Assembly (NCBI RefSeq): GCF_005870025.1
Contig: NZ_VATA01000036.1
Location: forward strand, 1 to 64,000
Direction of reading: 5' to 3'
Length of the DNA: 64,000 nt
Source: Poseidonocella sp. HB161398
GTDB taxonomy: Bacteria; Pseudomonadota; Alphaproteobacteria; Rhodobacterales; Rhodobacteraceae
Part shown: positions 24,273 to 33,825 of the stretch, one piece after another
Layout of the letters: every line of letters starts with the position of its first letter
How positions within the stretch are numbered: the first letter of the stretch is position 1
Notes under the pieces: model-generated
Told to the model about the DNA's origin: nothing
The model's input: only the letters and a program-made list of their open reading frames with translations
Database searches by the model: none
Program-made: the position numbers and the translations under genes

Positions 24273-27200
24273 TGGCCGAACGCAAGGACCAGACCGAAGC
24301 CAGCCTGAGGGCGCTGACGGAATTTCCCGAGGACGTGACGCTCGTCCCCTATTCCGGCGTCCAGTTCCTGGATTTCGGCTTCGCGCTGCATGACCTGACG
24401 GTCCGGTCGTGGAAATTCGTCGAGCGCCCGGGCGACATGGTCGACGGGCTGCGCCAGCGCGAGCTGATCCCGCTGACCGGCAACGAGGATGCCGACGCAG
24501 CCGTGCATGACGCCGCCACGGCGGAGGATGACGAATACTCGGTCCGCCCGGTCAGCGCGCTGGAGCCCTATCTGGGCAAATGGGTGCCGGTGCCGGTCCT
24601 GCGCATCAAGGGCCAGCGCGGCCCGCGCGGCGAGGAACGCTACGATCCCGGCCCCTCGGCCTGGGCGCGGATCCGCACGGTCGAACTGGCGCAGCCCGAT
24701 CCGGCCACCGGCCATACCCACCGGGTGCAGATCGCGCTGGATACCAGCCTGATCGCGCAGAACCAGCCCGAGCGCTATCTCGCCCCCGAGCGCGGCGATG
24801 CCGAGAAGCCGCGGCATTTCCGGCTGGTCTCGGATCCGGCGGCGATGAACTGGTTCCTGCGCCGGGTGGAGACCGCCTCGGACGGCAGCACGGTCGACCT
24901 GCAGAAATGGGTCTCGGACTGGCTCGACGACCTGTTCATGGCCTACAAGCGCGCCGAGCGCCCGGGCCGCACCATCGCCCATGAGGACCTGCCCCACCAG
25001 TTCGAGCACTGGGCGCGCTACCTGGCCTATCTGCGCCTGATCGACATCGCCGTGCGGCCGCCGAAGATGCGCTTCGTCAACACGCTCTCGGCCGAGGACG
25101 CGATCGCGCCGGTCAATGTCGACCTGGTGCTCGACATCGGCAACAGCCGCACCTGCGGCATCCTGATCGAGAGCTTCCCGGGCGACACCCGCGTCGACCT
25201 GGCCCGCTCCTTCCCGCTGGAGCTGCGCGACCTCAGCCGCCCGGAATTCCAGTATTCCGGCCTGTTCCAGAGCCGCGCCGAATTCGCCGAGCTGAATTTC
25301 GGCAACGAGCAGCTCGCCAGCCGCTCGGGGCGGCGCAACGCCTTCGTCTGGCCGAGCTTCGTGCGGATCGGCCCCGAGGCGGTGCGGATGGTCCAGGGGG
25401 AGGAAGGCACCGAGACCGTGTCGGGCCTGTCCTCGCCCAAGCGCTACATCTGGGACAGCGAGCCGATGCCGCAGGACTGGCGGTTCCACAACCACCTCAA
25501 TCCCGAAAGCCTGCCCAGGGCGGTGCGCGCGGCGATGCGGCACATGAACGAGGCCGGCGACGTGCTGGCACAGCTGTCCGAGGACCGCCGCGCGGGACGT
25601 TCGGGACAGCGCCCGCCGGATCTGTCCCCGGCGGTGCGGCCGCGCTTCTCGCGCTCCTCGCTCTTCACCTTCCTGATGGCGGAGCTGCTGGCGCAGGTGC
25701 TGCTGCAGATCAACGACCCCGCCTCGCGGCTGCGCCGTCCGCAGAGCGAGCTGCCCAGGCGGCTGAACCGGATCATCCTGAGCCTGCCCACCGCCACCTC
25801 GGTGCAGGAGCAGGCCGTCATCAGCGCCCGCACCAAGGCCGCGCTGAAGCTCGTCTGGGCGCTGCGCGGGCTCGACAGCGGCGCCAGCACGATCTCGGCC
25901 CCGCCCGAGCTGAAGGTCCAGTGGGACGAGGCGAGCTGCACCCAGCTGGTCTATCTCTACAGCGAGCTGACGCAGAAATTCGAGGGCCGCATCGGCACCT
26001 TCCTGGAGCTGAAGGGCCGCCCCCGCATGGTCGCGCGCACCGGCCGCGAAGAGCCGACGCTGCGCCTGGCCTGCATCGATATCGGCGGCGGCACGACCGA
26101 CCTGATGGTGACGACCTACGCGCATGAGGACGACCGCGTGCTGCATCCGGTCCAGACCTTCCGCGAGGGGTTCCGCATCGCCGGCGACGACCTGGTCGCG
26201 CGGCTCATCAGCACGCTGGTGCTGCCGGGGCTGCAGCAGTCGATCGAGGCGGCGGGCGGGCGCTTTGTCGCCGAAAGGCTGCGCGAGCTCTTCGGCGGCG
26301 ATCGCGGCGGGCAGGACCAGCAGTCGGTGCAGCGGCGCCGGCAGTACGCGCTGCGCATCCTGACGCCCCTGGCCGAGGCGGTGCTGGAGAAATGCGAGAC
26401 GCTGGAGGAGTTCGAGCGCATCGACATCCATGCCGGCGAGGTGCTGGGCCAGGTCCCCGACGAGGAGGGCGCCCAGGCAGCGGAACCCCTGCCGGCCGAG
26501 CTGCTGTCCTATGTCGAGGAGGCCGCGGCCGATCTCGGCGCTACCGGCTGGCGGCTCGCCGAAATGCGGCTTTCGACCACGCGGGAGGATGTCGACGCGA
26601 TCTCGCGCGAGGTCTTCCAGAACGTGCTGGGCAACATGTGCGAGGTGCTCGACCATGTCGGCGCGGATGTCGTGCTGCTGACCGGGCGGCCCTCGCGGCT
26701 GCCCGCCGTGCGCTCGGTCGTCGAAGAGCTCCTGGTCGTGCCGCCGCACCGCCTGGTCTCGATGCACCGCTACCGCGCCGGGCGCTGGTACCCGTTCCGC
26801 GACCCGGTCACGCAGCGCATCGGCGACCCCAAGAGCACGGTGGCCGTCGGCGGCATGCTGATCGCCCTGGCGGAAAGCCGCATCGCCAATTTCCGGGTGA
26901 TGACCGAGGCCTTCCAGATGCGCTCCACCGCGCGCTATATCGGCGAGATGAACCGCAACGGCCAGATCCCCGACGACCGGATCCTGTTCTCGAATATCGA
27001 CCTCGACGAGAGCGCGACCCGCTCCGGCGACATCGCCAAGATCCGCATGTTCTCGCCGGTTCATATCGGCGCGCGGCAGCTGCCGCTGGAGCGCTGGACG
27101 ACCACCCCGCTCTACCGGCTGGATTTCGTCAACGCCCAGATCGCCGCCGAGGAGACGCCGCTGACGGTCGAGCTGGAGAAGGTCGATGCCGAGGACGAGG

Positions 27201-27397
27201 TCGACCCGGACGACAAGCCCAGCGACATCGTCAGGAAGACGCTGCTGCGCGAGACCCAGCTGGAGCAGTTCAAGCCGGTCTTCGTCGAGGGCCGCAGCGG
27301 CACGACCTACAAGCCCGCCGCCGCCGTGGTGCTGAAGCTGCAGACGCTGGGCTTCGAGGACGACTACTGGCTTGAAACCGGAACCTTCCGGATCTGA
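24272..27397 (+). CDS. SrfB-like Hsp70/actin-fold protein
   Basis: A 1041-residue soluble protein of the virulence factor SrfB family. The N-terminal third is family-specific. The ATPase-type phosphate-binding loops are visible as DLVLDIGNSRTCGIL (about residue 287) and CIDIGGGTTDLMV (about 603), with an adenosine-type segment near VVLLTGRPSRLPAVRSV. It is therefore an actin/Hsp70-fold nucleotide-binding protein, probably in the cytoplasm. ATG 24272 is chosen because it overlaps the upstream stop. SrfB, with SrfA and SrfC, forms a conserved operon in enterobacteria whose biochemical role is not settled. Here it is the centre of the nine-gene operon. Confidence 0.85.
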   Translation: MAERKDQTEASLRALTEFPEDVTLVPYSGVQFLDFGFALHDLTVRSWKFVERPGDMVDGLRQRELIPLTGNEDADAAVHDAATAEDDEYSVRPVSALEPYLGKWVPVPVLRIKGQRGPRGEERYDPGPSAWARIRTVELAQPDPATGHTHRVQIALDTSLIAQNQPERYLAPERGDAEKPRHFRLVSDPAAMNWFLRRVETASDGSTVDLQKWVSDWLDDLFMAYKRAERPGRTIAHEDLPHQFEHWARYLAYLRLIDIAVRPPKMRFVNTLSAEDAIAPVNVDLVLDIGNSRTCGILIESFPGDTRVDLARSFPLELRDLSRPEFQYSGLFQSRAEFAELNFGNEQLASRSGRRNAFVWPSFVRIGPEAVRMVQGEEGTETVSGLSSPKRYIWDSEPMPQDWRFHNHLNPESLPRAVRAAMRHMNEAGDVLAQLSEDRRAGRSGQRPPDLSPAVRPRFSRSSLFTFLMAELLAQVLLQINDPASRLRRPQSELPRRLNRIILSLPTATSVQEQAVISARTKAALKLVWALRGLDSGASTISAPPELKVQWDEASCTQLVYLYSELTQKFEGRIGTFLELKGRPRMVARTGREEPTLRLACIDIGGGTTDLMVTTYAHEDDRVLHPVQTFREGFRIAGDDLVARLISTLVLPGLQQSIEAAGGRFVAERLRELFGGDRGGQDQQSVQRRRQYALRILTPLAEAVLEKCETLEEFERIDIHAGEVLGQVPDEEGAQAAEPLPAELLSYVEEAAADLGATGWRLAEMRLSTTREDVDAISREVFQNVLGNMCEVLDHVGADVVLLTGRPSRLPAVRSVVEELLVVPPHRLVSMHRYRAGRWYPFRDPVTQRIGDPKSTVAVGGMLIALAESRIANFRVMTEAFQMRSTARYIGEMNRNGQIPDDRILFSNIDLDESATRSGDIAKIRMFSPVHIGARQLPLERWTTTPLYRLDFVNAQIAAEETPLTVELEKVDAEDEVDPDDKPSDIVRKTLLRETQLEQFKPVFVEGRSGTTYKPAAAVVLKLQTLGFEDDYWLETGTFRI

Positions 27398-27423
27398 CGC
27401 GGACGACCATTGGAGAGGATGGC

Positions 27424-30129
27424 ATGAGCATAGACCAGAGCGCATTGGCAGAGGCCTGTTCCTCGGTCGCGTCGCTGTCGCGCGAGGCCATGGACTGGCT
27501 GCGCGACCCGCAGAATGCCGAGACCGTCGGCCCCGAGCGCGACCCCGCCCTGCACCGGATGCGCCGCGGCGCCCGCCGCGCCGAACGGCTGGCCCGCGCC
27601 GCGCGCTCGAAGCTGTCGGTCAGCGTCTTCGGCCCCTCGCAGGCGGGCAAGTCCTTCCTGGTCTCGGTGCTGGCCCGCCCCGCCGAGGGCCGGCTGACCG
27701 CGGATTTCTCGGGCCCCGACGGGCAGCTCGACTACATCCGCGAGGTCAATCCCGAGGGCGAGGGCGAGTCGACCGGGCTCGTCACCCGCTTCACCATGAC
27801 CAGGGCGGCGGCGCCCGAGGGCTTCCCGATCCCGCTTGTCCTGCTCAGCGAGGCGGATGTCGCGCGCATCTTCATCAACAGCTTCTTCATGGATGGCGAC
27901 CGCTCCGAGCCGGTGCCCACCGCCGATGATCTCAAGGCGCATGCCGCCCGCTTTCAGCCGCGCATGGGCCCCGCCGAGGTGCCCGGGCTCGAGGCCGAGG
28001 ACGTCCTGGAGATCGGCGAGTACATCGAGAACACCAAGGCCTTCGCCCGCACCGCCTATGCGACCGGCGTCGTGCCCTTCAAGACCGAGGCCGCGCTGAT
28101 GGCGCCGCGCATGGCGATCCGCGACCGGGCCGAGTTCCTGTCGGTCTACTGGGGCGGGCACCGGGCCTTCACCGATCTCTACGTCACGCTCTGCGAGGCG
28201 CTGGCGCAGCTCGGCCATGACACCCAGGTCCATGCCCGCCGCGACGCGCTAGTCCCGCGCGAGCATTCGATCATCGACGTCAAGACGCTGCACGGCATGT
28301 TCGGCGGCGGCGAGGACAGCACGCTGGAGCTGCGCACCAGCACCGGCAATGTCGTGGCGCTGCCGCGCGCCGTGGTCTGCGCGCTTGCCGCCGAGCTCGT
28401 CTTCCCGATGCTCGAGCAGCCCTCGCCGCTTTTCGCCTCGACCGACCTCCTCGACTTTCCCGGGGCGCGCAACCGCTTCGAGAAGCCGCTGAGCGTCTCG
28501 CTCGCCGAGCCCGAGAAGACCGTCACCCAGCTGCTGCTGCGCGGCAAGGTCGCCTATCTCTTCGACCGCTATGTCGAGAACCAGGACATCACCTCGATGC
28601 TGCTCTGCGTGCCGGACAGCAACATGGACACGGTCGACCTGCCCGGGCTCGTCGACAACTGGATCGCGCTGACCCATGGCGCCACCCCGGCGCAGCGCGC
28701 GGCGACCGAGTGCATCCTGTTCTTCGTGATGACGAAATTCGACAAGCACCTGGGCGAGAGCGCGGCCGGGGGCGGCGACACCACCCGGTTCGAGCGGCGG
28801 ATGCATGCCTCGCTGCTGGAGAATTTCGGCCAGTCGAACGACAACTGGGTGAAGACCTGGGCGCCGGGGCAGCCCTTCCGCAACTGCTACTGGCTGCGCA
28901 ACCCGAACTACTTCGTCGAAGGGCTGATCGAATACGACGGCGACCAGCGCGAGGCGGCGATCCGCGACAGCAAGCTCGGCCGGCTCGAGGAGCTGCGCAG
29001 CGGCTGCCTGGCGGCGGAGAGCGTGCAGACCCATTTCGCCGATCCCGCCGCCGCCTGGGACGCGGCGCTGGCGCTCAATGACGGCGGGGTCGGCTATCTC
29101 ACGGCGCGTCTCGCCTCGGTCTGCACCCCCGAGGGCAAGACCCGGCAGATCGCCTCGCAGCTGGCCAAGGTGCTGGGCGACCTGCAGTCGGCGGTGGGCG
29201 GCTACTACGTCTCCGACGACATCGCCAAGCGGATCGAGGAGAAGCGCGCCGAGGCCTCGGCGATCATCGACGCGCTGGAGCTGACGCTGCAGGGCCACCG
29301 CTTCGGCGCCTTCCTCAACCGGCTGACCGTCGACCAGGAAAAGGTCGAGGATCTGCTGGCCCGGGTGCCGAGCTCGATCCGGATCAGCTCGGCGGTCTCC
29401 TCGGCCGGACAGCCCGCCTCGGCCGCGCCGCCGCGCCCCGCGGCGCCCGGTCCCGCCCGGCCCGGCCGTCCGGCGCGCCCCGCCGCCGTCGCCCCGGCCC
29501 CGGCCGCCGCCGCGGCGCCCGCCCCCGCGGAAGAGCCCGCCAATGGCGGCGTGCGCACCATGTCGCCCGAGCAGTTCCAGGTCGAGACCGCCTTCTCCGC
29601 CTGGATGGACGCGCTGGCCGAGTTCCGCGAGGACGAATCCGGGCTCGGCATCTACGGGCTCTCGCCCAATGCCGCGGCCAGCCTGACCGGCGAGATGGTC
29701 CACGGCTTCCGCCGGCTCGGGCTCCTGGGCACCATGACCGAGGAGCTGCGGGCGATCGGCTACGGGCTGACCCTAGACCGCCAGGCGCCCGCCGCCGCGA
29801 TCCTCTGCGCCGAGCGGATCAACGGCTTCGTCTCGACGCTGGGGACCGAGCGGCTGCCCGAGCCCGAGCGCCCGCAGGTCGAACTGGCCGATGGCAGCCT
29901 GCGCACCGTCTTCGCGCCGCGCCCTGCCGCCGACAGCGCCGACACGCTGCCCCTGCGCCAGCGCGCCACCTCCGAGGAGACCTGGACCGACTGGGTCTTC
30001 GCGCTTGACACGCTCTATGTCGGCAATGCCAAGGATAGCGAGTCCGGTGCCGTCAATATCGAGCAGAACATGCGGCTCGGCAGCATTCTGACCGGCTTCG
30101 AAACCGCCCGGGAGACGACCCGTGATTGA
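27424..30129 (+). CDS. SrfC-like P-loop GTPase-type protein
   Basis: A 901-residue soluble protein of the virulence factor SrfC family. A Walker A motif GPSQAGKS lies at about 70-77. A possible Walker B/switch element is FASTDLLDFPGARNRF (DFPG near 342-345), and a long helical middle resembles dynamin/large-GTPase-like proteins. An Ala/Pro-rich linker (about 655-705) precedes a C-terminal domain of about 190 residues. The gene follows the SrfB-like gene by 26 bases and overlaps the next gene by 8. Nucleotide-dependent assembly with SrfB is inferred from strict co-occurrence of srfB and srfC; the activity has not been established for this family. Confidence 0.8.
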   Translation: MSIDQSALAEACSSVASLSREAMDWLRDPQNAETVGPERDPALHRMRRGARRAERLARAARSKLSVSVFGPSQAGKSFLVSVLARPAEGRLTADFSGPDGQLDYIREVNPEGEGESTGLVTRFTMTRAAAPEGFPIPLVLLSEADVARIFINSFFMDGDRSEPVPTADDLKAHAARFQPRMGPAEVPGLEAEDVLEIGEYIENTKAFARTAYATGVVPFKTEAALMAPRMAIRDRAEFLSVYWGGHRAFTDLYVTLCEALAQLGHDTQVHARRDALVPREHSIIDVKTLHGMFGGGEDSTLELRTSTGNVVALPRAVVCALAAELVFPMLEQPSPLFASTDLLDFPGARNRFEKPLSVSLAEPEKTVTQLLLRGKVAYLFDRYVENQDITSMLLCVPDSNMDTVDLPGLVDNWIALTHGATPAQRAATECILFFVMTKFDKHLGESAAGGGDTTRFERRMHASLLENFGQSNDNWVKTWAPGQPFRNCYWLRNPNYFVEGLIEYDGDQREAAIRDSKLGRLEELRSGCLAAESVQTHFADPAAAWDAALALNDGGVGYLTARLASVCTPEGKTRQIASQLAKVLGDLQSAVGGYYVSDDIAKRIEEKRAEASAIIDALELTLQGHRFGAFLNRLTVDQEKVEDLLARVPSSIRISSAVSSAGQPASAAPPRPAAPGPARPGRPARPAAVAPAPAAAAAPAPAEEPANGGVRTMSPEQFQVETAFSAWMDALAEFREDESGLGIYGLSPNAAASLTGEMVHGFRRLGLLGTMTEELRAIGYGLTLDRQAPAAAILCAERINGFVSTLGTERLPEPERPQVELADGSLRTVFAPRPAADSADTLPLRQRATSEETWTDWVFALDTLYVGNAKDSESGAVNIEQNMRLGSILTGFETARETTRD

Positions 30130-31165
30130 TGTCCGCCCCGACCCGCAGCACCCCGATGGCGGGTACGCGCTCTTCACCGCGCCGGCCGGGCAGCTGCCGG
30201 GCGGCACGGTGGAGATCGAGGTGCTCGACAAGTACCGCGGGCACTACCTGGCCGCCTCGGGCTTCCAGCCGCACCGCCACGGCTTCGGCCCCTACCAGGT
30301 GGAGCGGCAGGGCGATCTGGACGTGGTCCGCGTCGGCCCCGAGATCGTCAACCAGATCGAGGAATTCGCCAGCCTGCAGATCGCCATGGGCGGGCTGACC
30401 GCCGATGTGAGCTGGCCCGACGAGGTCTTCCCGCTGCCCGGCGCCCCGGCGATCGGCGGCATCCGCGCAGTCGGTGCCGAAGAGCCCGGCAGCGGCCTGT
30501 CCGGCCCCGTGCCAGTCCCGCCCGCGCCCGAGCCCGCTCCGCCACCGCCCGCACCGCCGGTCCCGGAGCCCGAACCGGAACCGGAACCCGAGGCGCCGGA
30601 GGAAGACGAGGAGACTGCGGAGGAGGACGGGGACGAGGACACCCGCGGCGGCCGCGGGCTCTGGATCGCGGCGTTGCTGATCGTGCTGGCCATCGGCGCC
30701 GGGGCGGGCTGGTGGTTCTGGCAGGAGAGTCGGCCGGACGCGCCCCCGGTGCGGTCGGACACCTCGCCCGTGCCGCCGCCGCCTGAAGCCGATGCCTGCG
30801 CCCCCGCGAGCCTGCTTGCCCTCGGCGAAAGCGACAGTGCCGCCATGCTGGCGCAGCTTCTCGATTGCGGCGATGCGGTGACGGCCGATGACGCGCTCGG
30901 CGCCGTCGAGGCGGCACAGCGCGCGGGCGATGCCGAGGCGATGCGGCTGATGGGCCAGTTCTATGACGGCGAGACCGCCGACGGGATCGAGACGGCGACC
31001 GGGCTGAGCTTCGGCGATGACCCGGCCCGCGCGGCGGAATACTACCGCCGCGCGAAGGACGCCGGCAGCGAGGCGGCCGCGGATCTTCTGGCGCAGAGCT
31101 GCGAGCGGCTCGCGGGCATGTCCGACACGCTGGCGCGGAACGCCGCCGAGGAGTATTGCGAGTGA
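30122..31165 (+). CDS. Single-pass membrane protein with Sel1-like repeat region
   Basis: A 347-residue protein. It starts at GTG 30122, overlapping the SrfC-like gene by 8 bases. A cytoplasmic domain (about 1-115) is followed by a Pro/Glu-rich stretch (about 122-176), a membrane helix (about 179-200, GLWIAALLIVLAIGAGAGWW) and a periplasmic part. That part contains Sel1/TPR-type helices (GDAEAMRLMGQFYDGETADG, then DDPARAAEYYRRAKDAGSEAA). Four cysteines in the periplasmic part could form disulfides. It probably acts as a scaffold linking the cytoplasmic Srf proteins to periplasmic partners; this is inferred from topology. Its stop overlaps the next start as TGATG. Confidence 0.75.
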   Translation: MIDVRPDPQHPDGGYALFTAPAGQLPGGTVEIEVLDKYRGHYLAASGFQPHRHGFGPYQVERQGDLDVVRVGPEIVNQIEEFASLQIAMGGLTADVSWPDEVFPLPGAPAIGGIRAVGAEEPGSGLSGPVPVPPAPEPAPPPPAPPVPEPEPEPEPEAPEEDEETAEEDGDEDTRGGRGLWIAALLIVLAIGAGAGWWFWQESRPDAPPVRSDTSPVPPPPEADACAPASLLALGESDSAAMLAQLLDCGDAVTADDALGAVEAAQRAGDAEAMRLMGQFYDGETADGIETATGLSFGDDPARAAEYYRRAKDAGSEAAADLLAQSCERLAGMSDTLARNAAEEYCE

Positions 31166-33090
31166 TGACCCGCTCCGCCCTTGCCGCCGCCCTCGTCGCC
31201 TTCGCGCTTTCCGCCCTGCCCGGCACCGCCCCGGCCCAGGAGGCGCGACCGCTCCTGGCCGAGGGGATGCACACCGTCTACCAGCGGGTGCTGACCCGGC
31301 CCGGCGCCGCGCTCATGGACGCGCCCGACGGCGCGGTGATCTCGCGCTATCCGCCCTTCCAGCCGCTCTATGTCTTCGCGCGCGACGGCGACTGGACGCA
31401 GGTCGGCCCGTCCTCTTCCGCCCCGCCCGCGGGCTGGATCGGCCCCGGCACCGCCGTGCCCTGGAAGCAGAACATCGTCGGCGCCTTCACCAACAGCGCC
31501 GGGCGCCAGCGCCAGCTGATCTTCGACACCGAGGACAGCCTGCGCTGGCTGCTGAACCACGAGGCGCTGTCCGCCATGCAGGAGCGCCTGCTGGCCGAGG
31601 CCGATAGCGGCATCATCGAGGGCGCCCATGGCGTCGTCTCGGTCGAGCCGGAGGAATTCGTCAATATCCGCGACGAGCTCTACCTGATGCCGATCCTCGA
31701 TTTCGTCGAAGACCTGCACCCGGCGAATTACGAAGAGCTCTTGCTGATGCAGGTCGCCTCGATCCCCAAGGAGGCGCCGCGCGCCCCCAAGGGGGACGGC
31801 GACGGCGACATGAGCCGCTTCGATGTCGGCATGGTCTTCGTCTTCGACACCACCCAGTCGATGGATCCCTATATCGCCCAGGTCCAGCGCGTGCTGCAAT
31901 CGACCGTCGCGGAACTGGTCGAGACCGATATCGGCGATGCGGTGAATTTCGGCGTGATCGGCTTCCGCGACAATCCCGAGGCCGTCCCGGCGCTGGAATA
32001 CCGCACGCGGGTGCTGGTGCCGCTGGAGCGGCGCGCCGACCAGAGCGCGGTGATCGCCGGGATCGGCGCGGCGACCCAGGTGGCGACCGCCAGCTCGACC
32101 GGCTTCAACGAGGACAGCGCCGCGGGCGTCGAGGACGCGCTGACCGAGATCGACTGGGACCAGGCGCAGGGCGACGGCGATCCCTTCGACGCGCGCTACG
32201 TCATCCTCGTCACCGATGCCGGGCCGAAGGATGCGCGCGACCCGAATGCCCGCAGCGAGATCGGCATGCAGGAGCTGCAGGCCGATGCCGAGGGGCGCAA
32301 CATCGCGCTGATGACGCTGCACCTGCTGACCCCGGCCGGGAAGGCGACGCATGACTATGCCGCCGCGCGCTACCGCGAGATGTCGCGCTTTGCCGGGCGC
32401 AGCTTCTACTACCCGATCGAGAATGGCGAGGAGGCGACCTTCGCCGCCACCACCGAGCGGCTGGTCCGCGCCCTGACCGACCATGTCCGCGAGGCGCGCG
32501 GCCAGGCGACGCTCCAGTCCGAGGACGAGCGCGACGACGATCTCGAGGATCTGGGCCTGGCGATGCGGCTGGCCTATCTGGGCGCGCAGCAGGGCACGCA
32601 GGTGCCCGACGTGCTGACCGGCTGGATCACCGACAAGGCGATCGAGGCGCCCTCGCGCATGGCGGTGGAGCCGCGGCTCCTGCTGACCAAGAACGAGATG
32701 GCGACCATGGCGGAGCTGCTCGACAACCTGGTGCGGCTGGGCGAGCAGACCGACAACCAGCAGGACGCCTATGCCTTCTTCGGCCAGATCCGCGGCGTGA
32801 TCGCCGACATGGCGACGAACCCCGACATGCTGATCAATGCCGAGGCCGACACGATCGGCGGCGCGCTGGAATACCTGGAGAACCTGCCCTATCGCAGCCA
32901 GCTGCTGCAGATGACCGAGGACCGCTGGGGCCAGAGCGCGATGCTGCGCCGGACCATCCTCGACGGCATGCGCCAGAAGCTCGCCCAGTACCGCAAGTGG
33001 CTCTATGACGCCAGCGTCTGGACCCCGCTCTACGAGGGCGCGCCCGATGGCGAGCATGTTTTCGCCATGCCCTTCGACGTGCTGCCCTGA
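31165..33090 (+). CDS. Periplasmic SH3-like + von Willebrand A domain protein
   Basis: A 641-residue protein with a Sec signal peptide (cleavage near APAQ-EA). An SH3b-like segment (about 30-95, VLTRPGAALMDAPDGAVISRYPPFQPLYVFARDGDWTQVG) is followed by a vWA domain whose MIDAS starts FVFDTTQSM (Asp228, Ser232). The C-terminal 200 residues are helical and lack known motifs. vWA domains bind metal and protein partners. In this operon it probably binds the protease, the FGE-fold protein or substrates in the periplasm. The start at 31165 fits the TGATG coupling and gives a good signal peptide. Confidence 0.8.
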   Translation: MTRSALAAALVAFALSALPGTAPAQEARPLLAEGMHTVYQRVLTRPGAALMDAPDGAVISRYPPFQPLYVFARDGDWTQVGPSSSAPPAGWIGPGTAVPWKQNIVGAFTNSAGRQRQLIFDTEDSLRWLLNHEALSAMQERLLAEADSGIIEGAHGVVSVEPEEFVNIRDELYLMPILDFVEDLHPANYEELLLMQVASIPKEAPRAPKGDGDGDMSRFDVGMVFVFDTTQSMDPYIAQVQRVLQSTVAELVETDIGDAVNFGVIGFRDNPEAVPALEYRTRVLVPLERRADQSAVIAGIGAATQVATASSTGFNEDSAAGVEDALTEIDWDQAQGDGDPFDARYVILVTDAGPKDARDPNARSEIGMQELQADAEGRNIALMTLHLLTPAGKATHDYAAARYREMSRFAGRSFYYPIENGEEATFAATTERLVRALTDHVREARGQATLQSEDERDDDLEDLGLAMRLAYLGAQQGTQVPDVLTGWITDKAIEAPSRMAVEPRLLLTKNEMATMAELLDNLVRLGEQTDNQQDAYAFFGQIRGVIADMATNPDMLINAEADTIGGALEYLENLPYRSQLLQMTEDRWGQSAMLRRTILDGMRQKLAQYRKWLYDASVWTPLYEGAPDGEHVFAMPFDVLP

Positions 33091-33093
33091 GCC

Positions 33094-33825
33094 ATGGACG
33101 GGCGGCTCGACCTGCGGAACGTGACGGTCTCGGTCTCGGATGCCGAGCGGCGCTTCGCGCTCGAGGTGGCCGGACTTCAGCTGGCCGCCGGGGACGCGGT
33201 CGGGCTCTCGGGGCCGAGCGGCACCGGCAAGACCATGCTGCTGGAGCTCCTCGGCCTGCTGCGCCGTCCCGATCCGGGCGGCAGCTTCCGCATCCGCGCC
33301 GGCGGCACGGAGCTTGACGCCGCCCGGCTCTGGACCGGCAAGCATGCCGGACGCGACGCGCCGGGGCATCGCGGGCGGCTCTTCGGCTTCGTCCCGCAGA
33401 GCGGCGGGCTGCTGCATTTCCTGACGGTGCGCGAGAATATCGCCCTCGGCCAGCGGCTGACCGGCCGCGCCGATCCCGGCTGGATCGCCGCGCTGGAGGA
33501 CCGGCTCGGCCTCGCCCCCCTCGCCCGGCAGCTGCCCCGCGCGCTGTCCATCGGCCAGCGCCAGCGGGTCGCCATCGCCCGCGCCCTGGCCCATCGCCCG
33601 GCCTTTGTCATCGCCGACGAGCCGACCGCCGCGCTCGACCCCGAGAACGCCCGCACGGCCATGGGCCTGCTGATCGCCGCCGCGACAGAGGGAGGCGCGG
33701 CGGTGGTGATCTCCTCGCATGACAGCGCGCTCCTCGACAGTTTCGCGCTCAGGCGGCTCGATCTCGCCCCGGCCGGCGGCGCGGGCGCCGTGTCGAGCCG
33801 GCTCTGCGAACGCGGGGCCGCCTGA
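33094..33825 (+). CDS. ABC transporter ATPase, LolD/MacB type
   Basis: A 243-residue ATPase. Walker A is GPSGTGKT (about 40-47), the Q-loop lies in FGFVPQSGG, the signature is LSIGQRQRVAIARAL (SIGQ instead of SGGQ) and Walker B is FVIADEPTAALD. The size and DEPTAALD motif fit the LolD/MacB/FtsE class, which drives mechanical work across the envelope rather than solute import. It starts 3 bases after the vWA gene and its stop overlaps the permease start (TGATG), so the pair is stoichiometrically coupled to the Srf operon. Confidence 0.85.
   Translation: MDGRLDLRNVTVSVSDAERRFALEVAGLQLAAGDAVGLSGPSGTGKTMLLELLGLLRRPDPGGSFRIRAGGTELDAARLWTGKHAGRDAPGHRGRLFGFVPQSGGLLHFLTVRENIALGQRLTGRADPGWIAALEDRLGLAPLARQLPRALSIGQRQRVAIARALAHRPAFVIADEPTAALDPENARTAMGLLIAAATEGGAAVVISSHDSALLDSFALRRLDLAPAGGAGAVSSRLCERGAA

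Noticed and set aside
24257-27445. Minus-strand open frame of about 1060 codons opposite the SrfB-like gene
   Set aside because: Low-complexity Arg/Asp/Gly/Leu composition and no ribosome binding site; the plus strand encodes a clear SrfB-family protein with overlapping codons to its neighbours.
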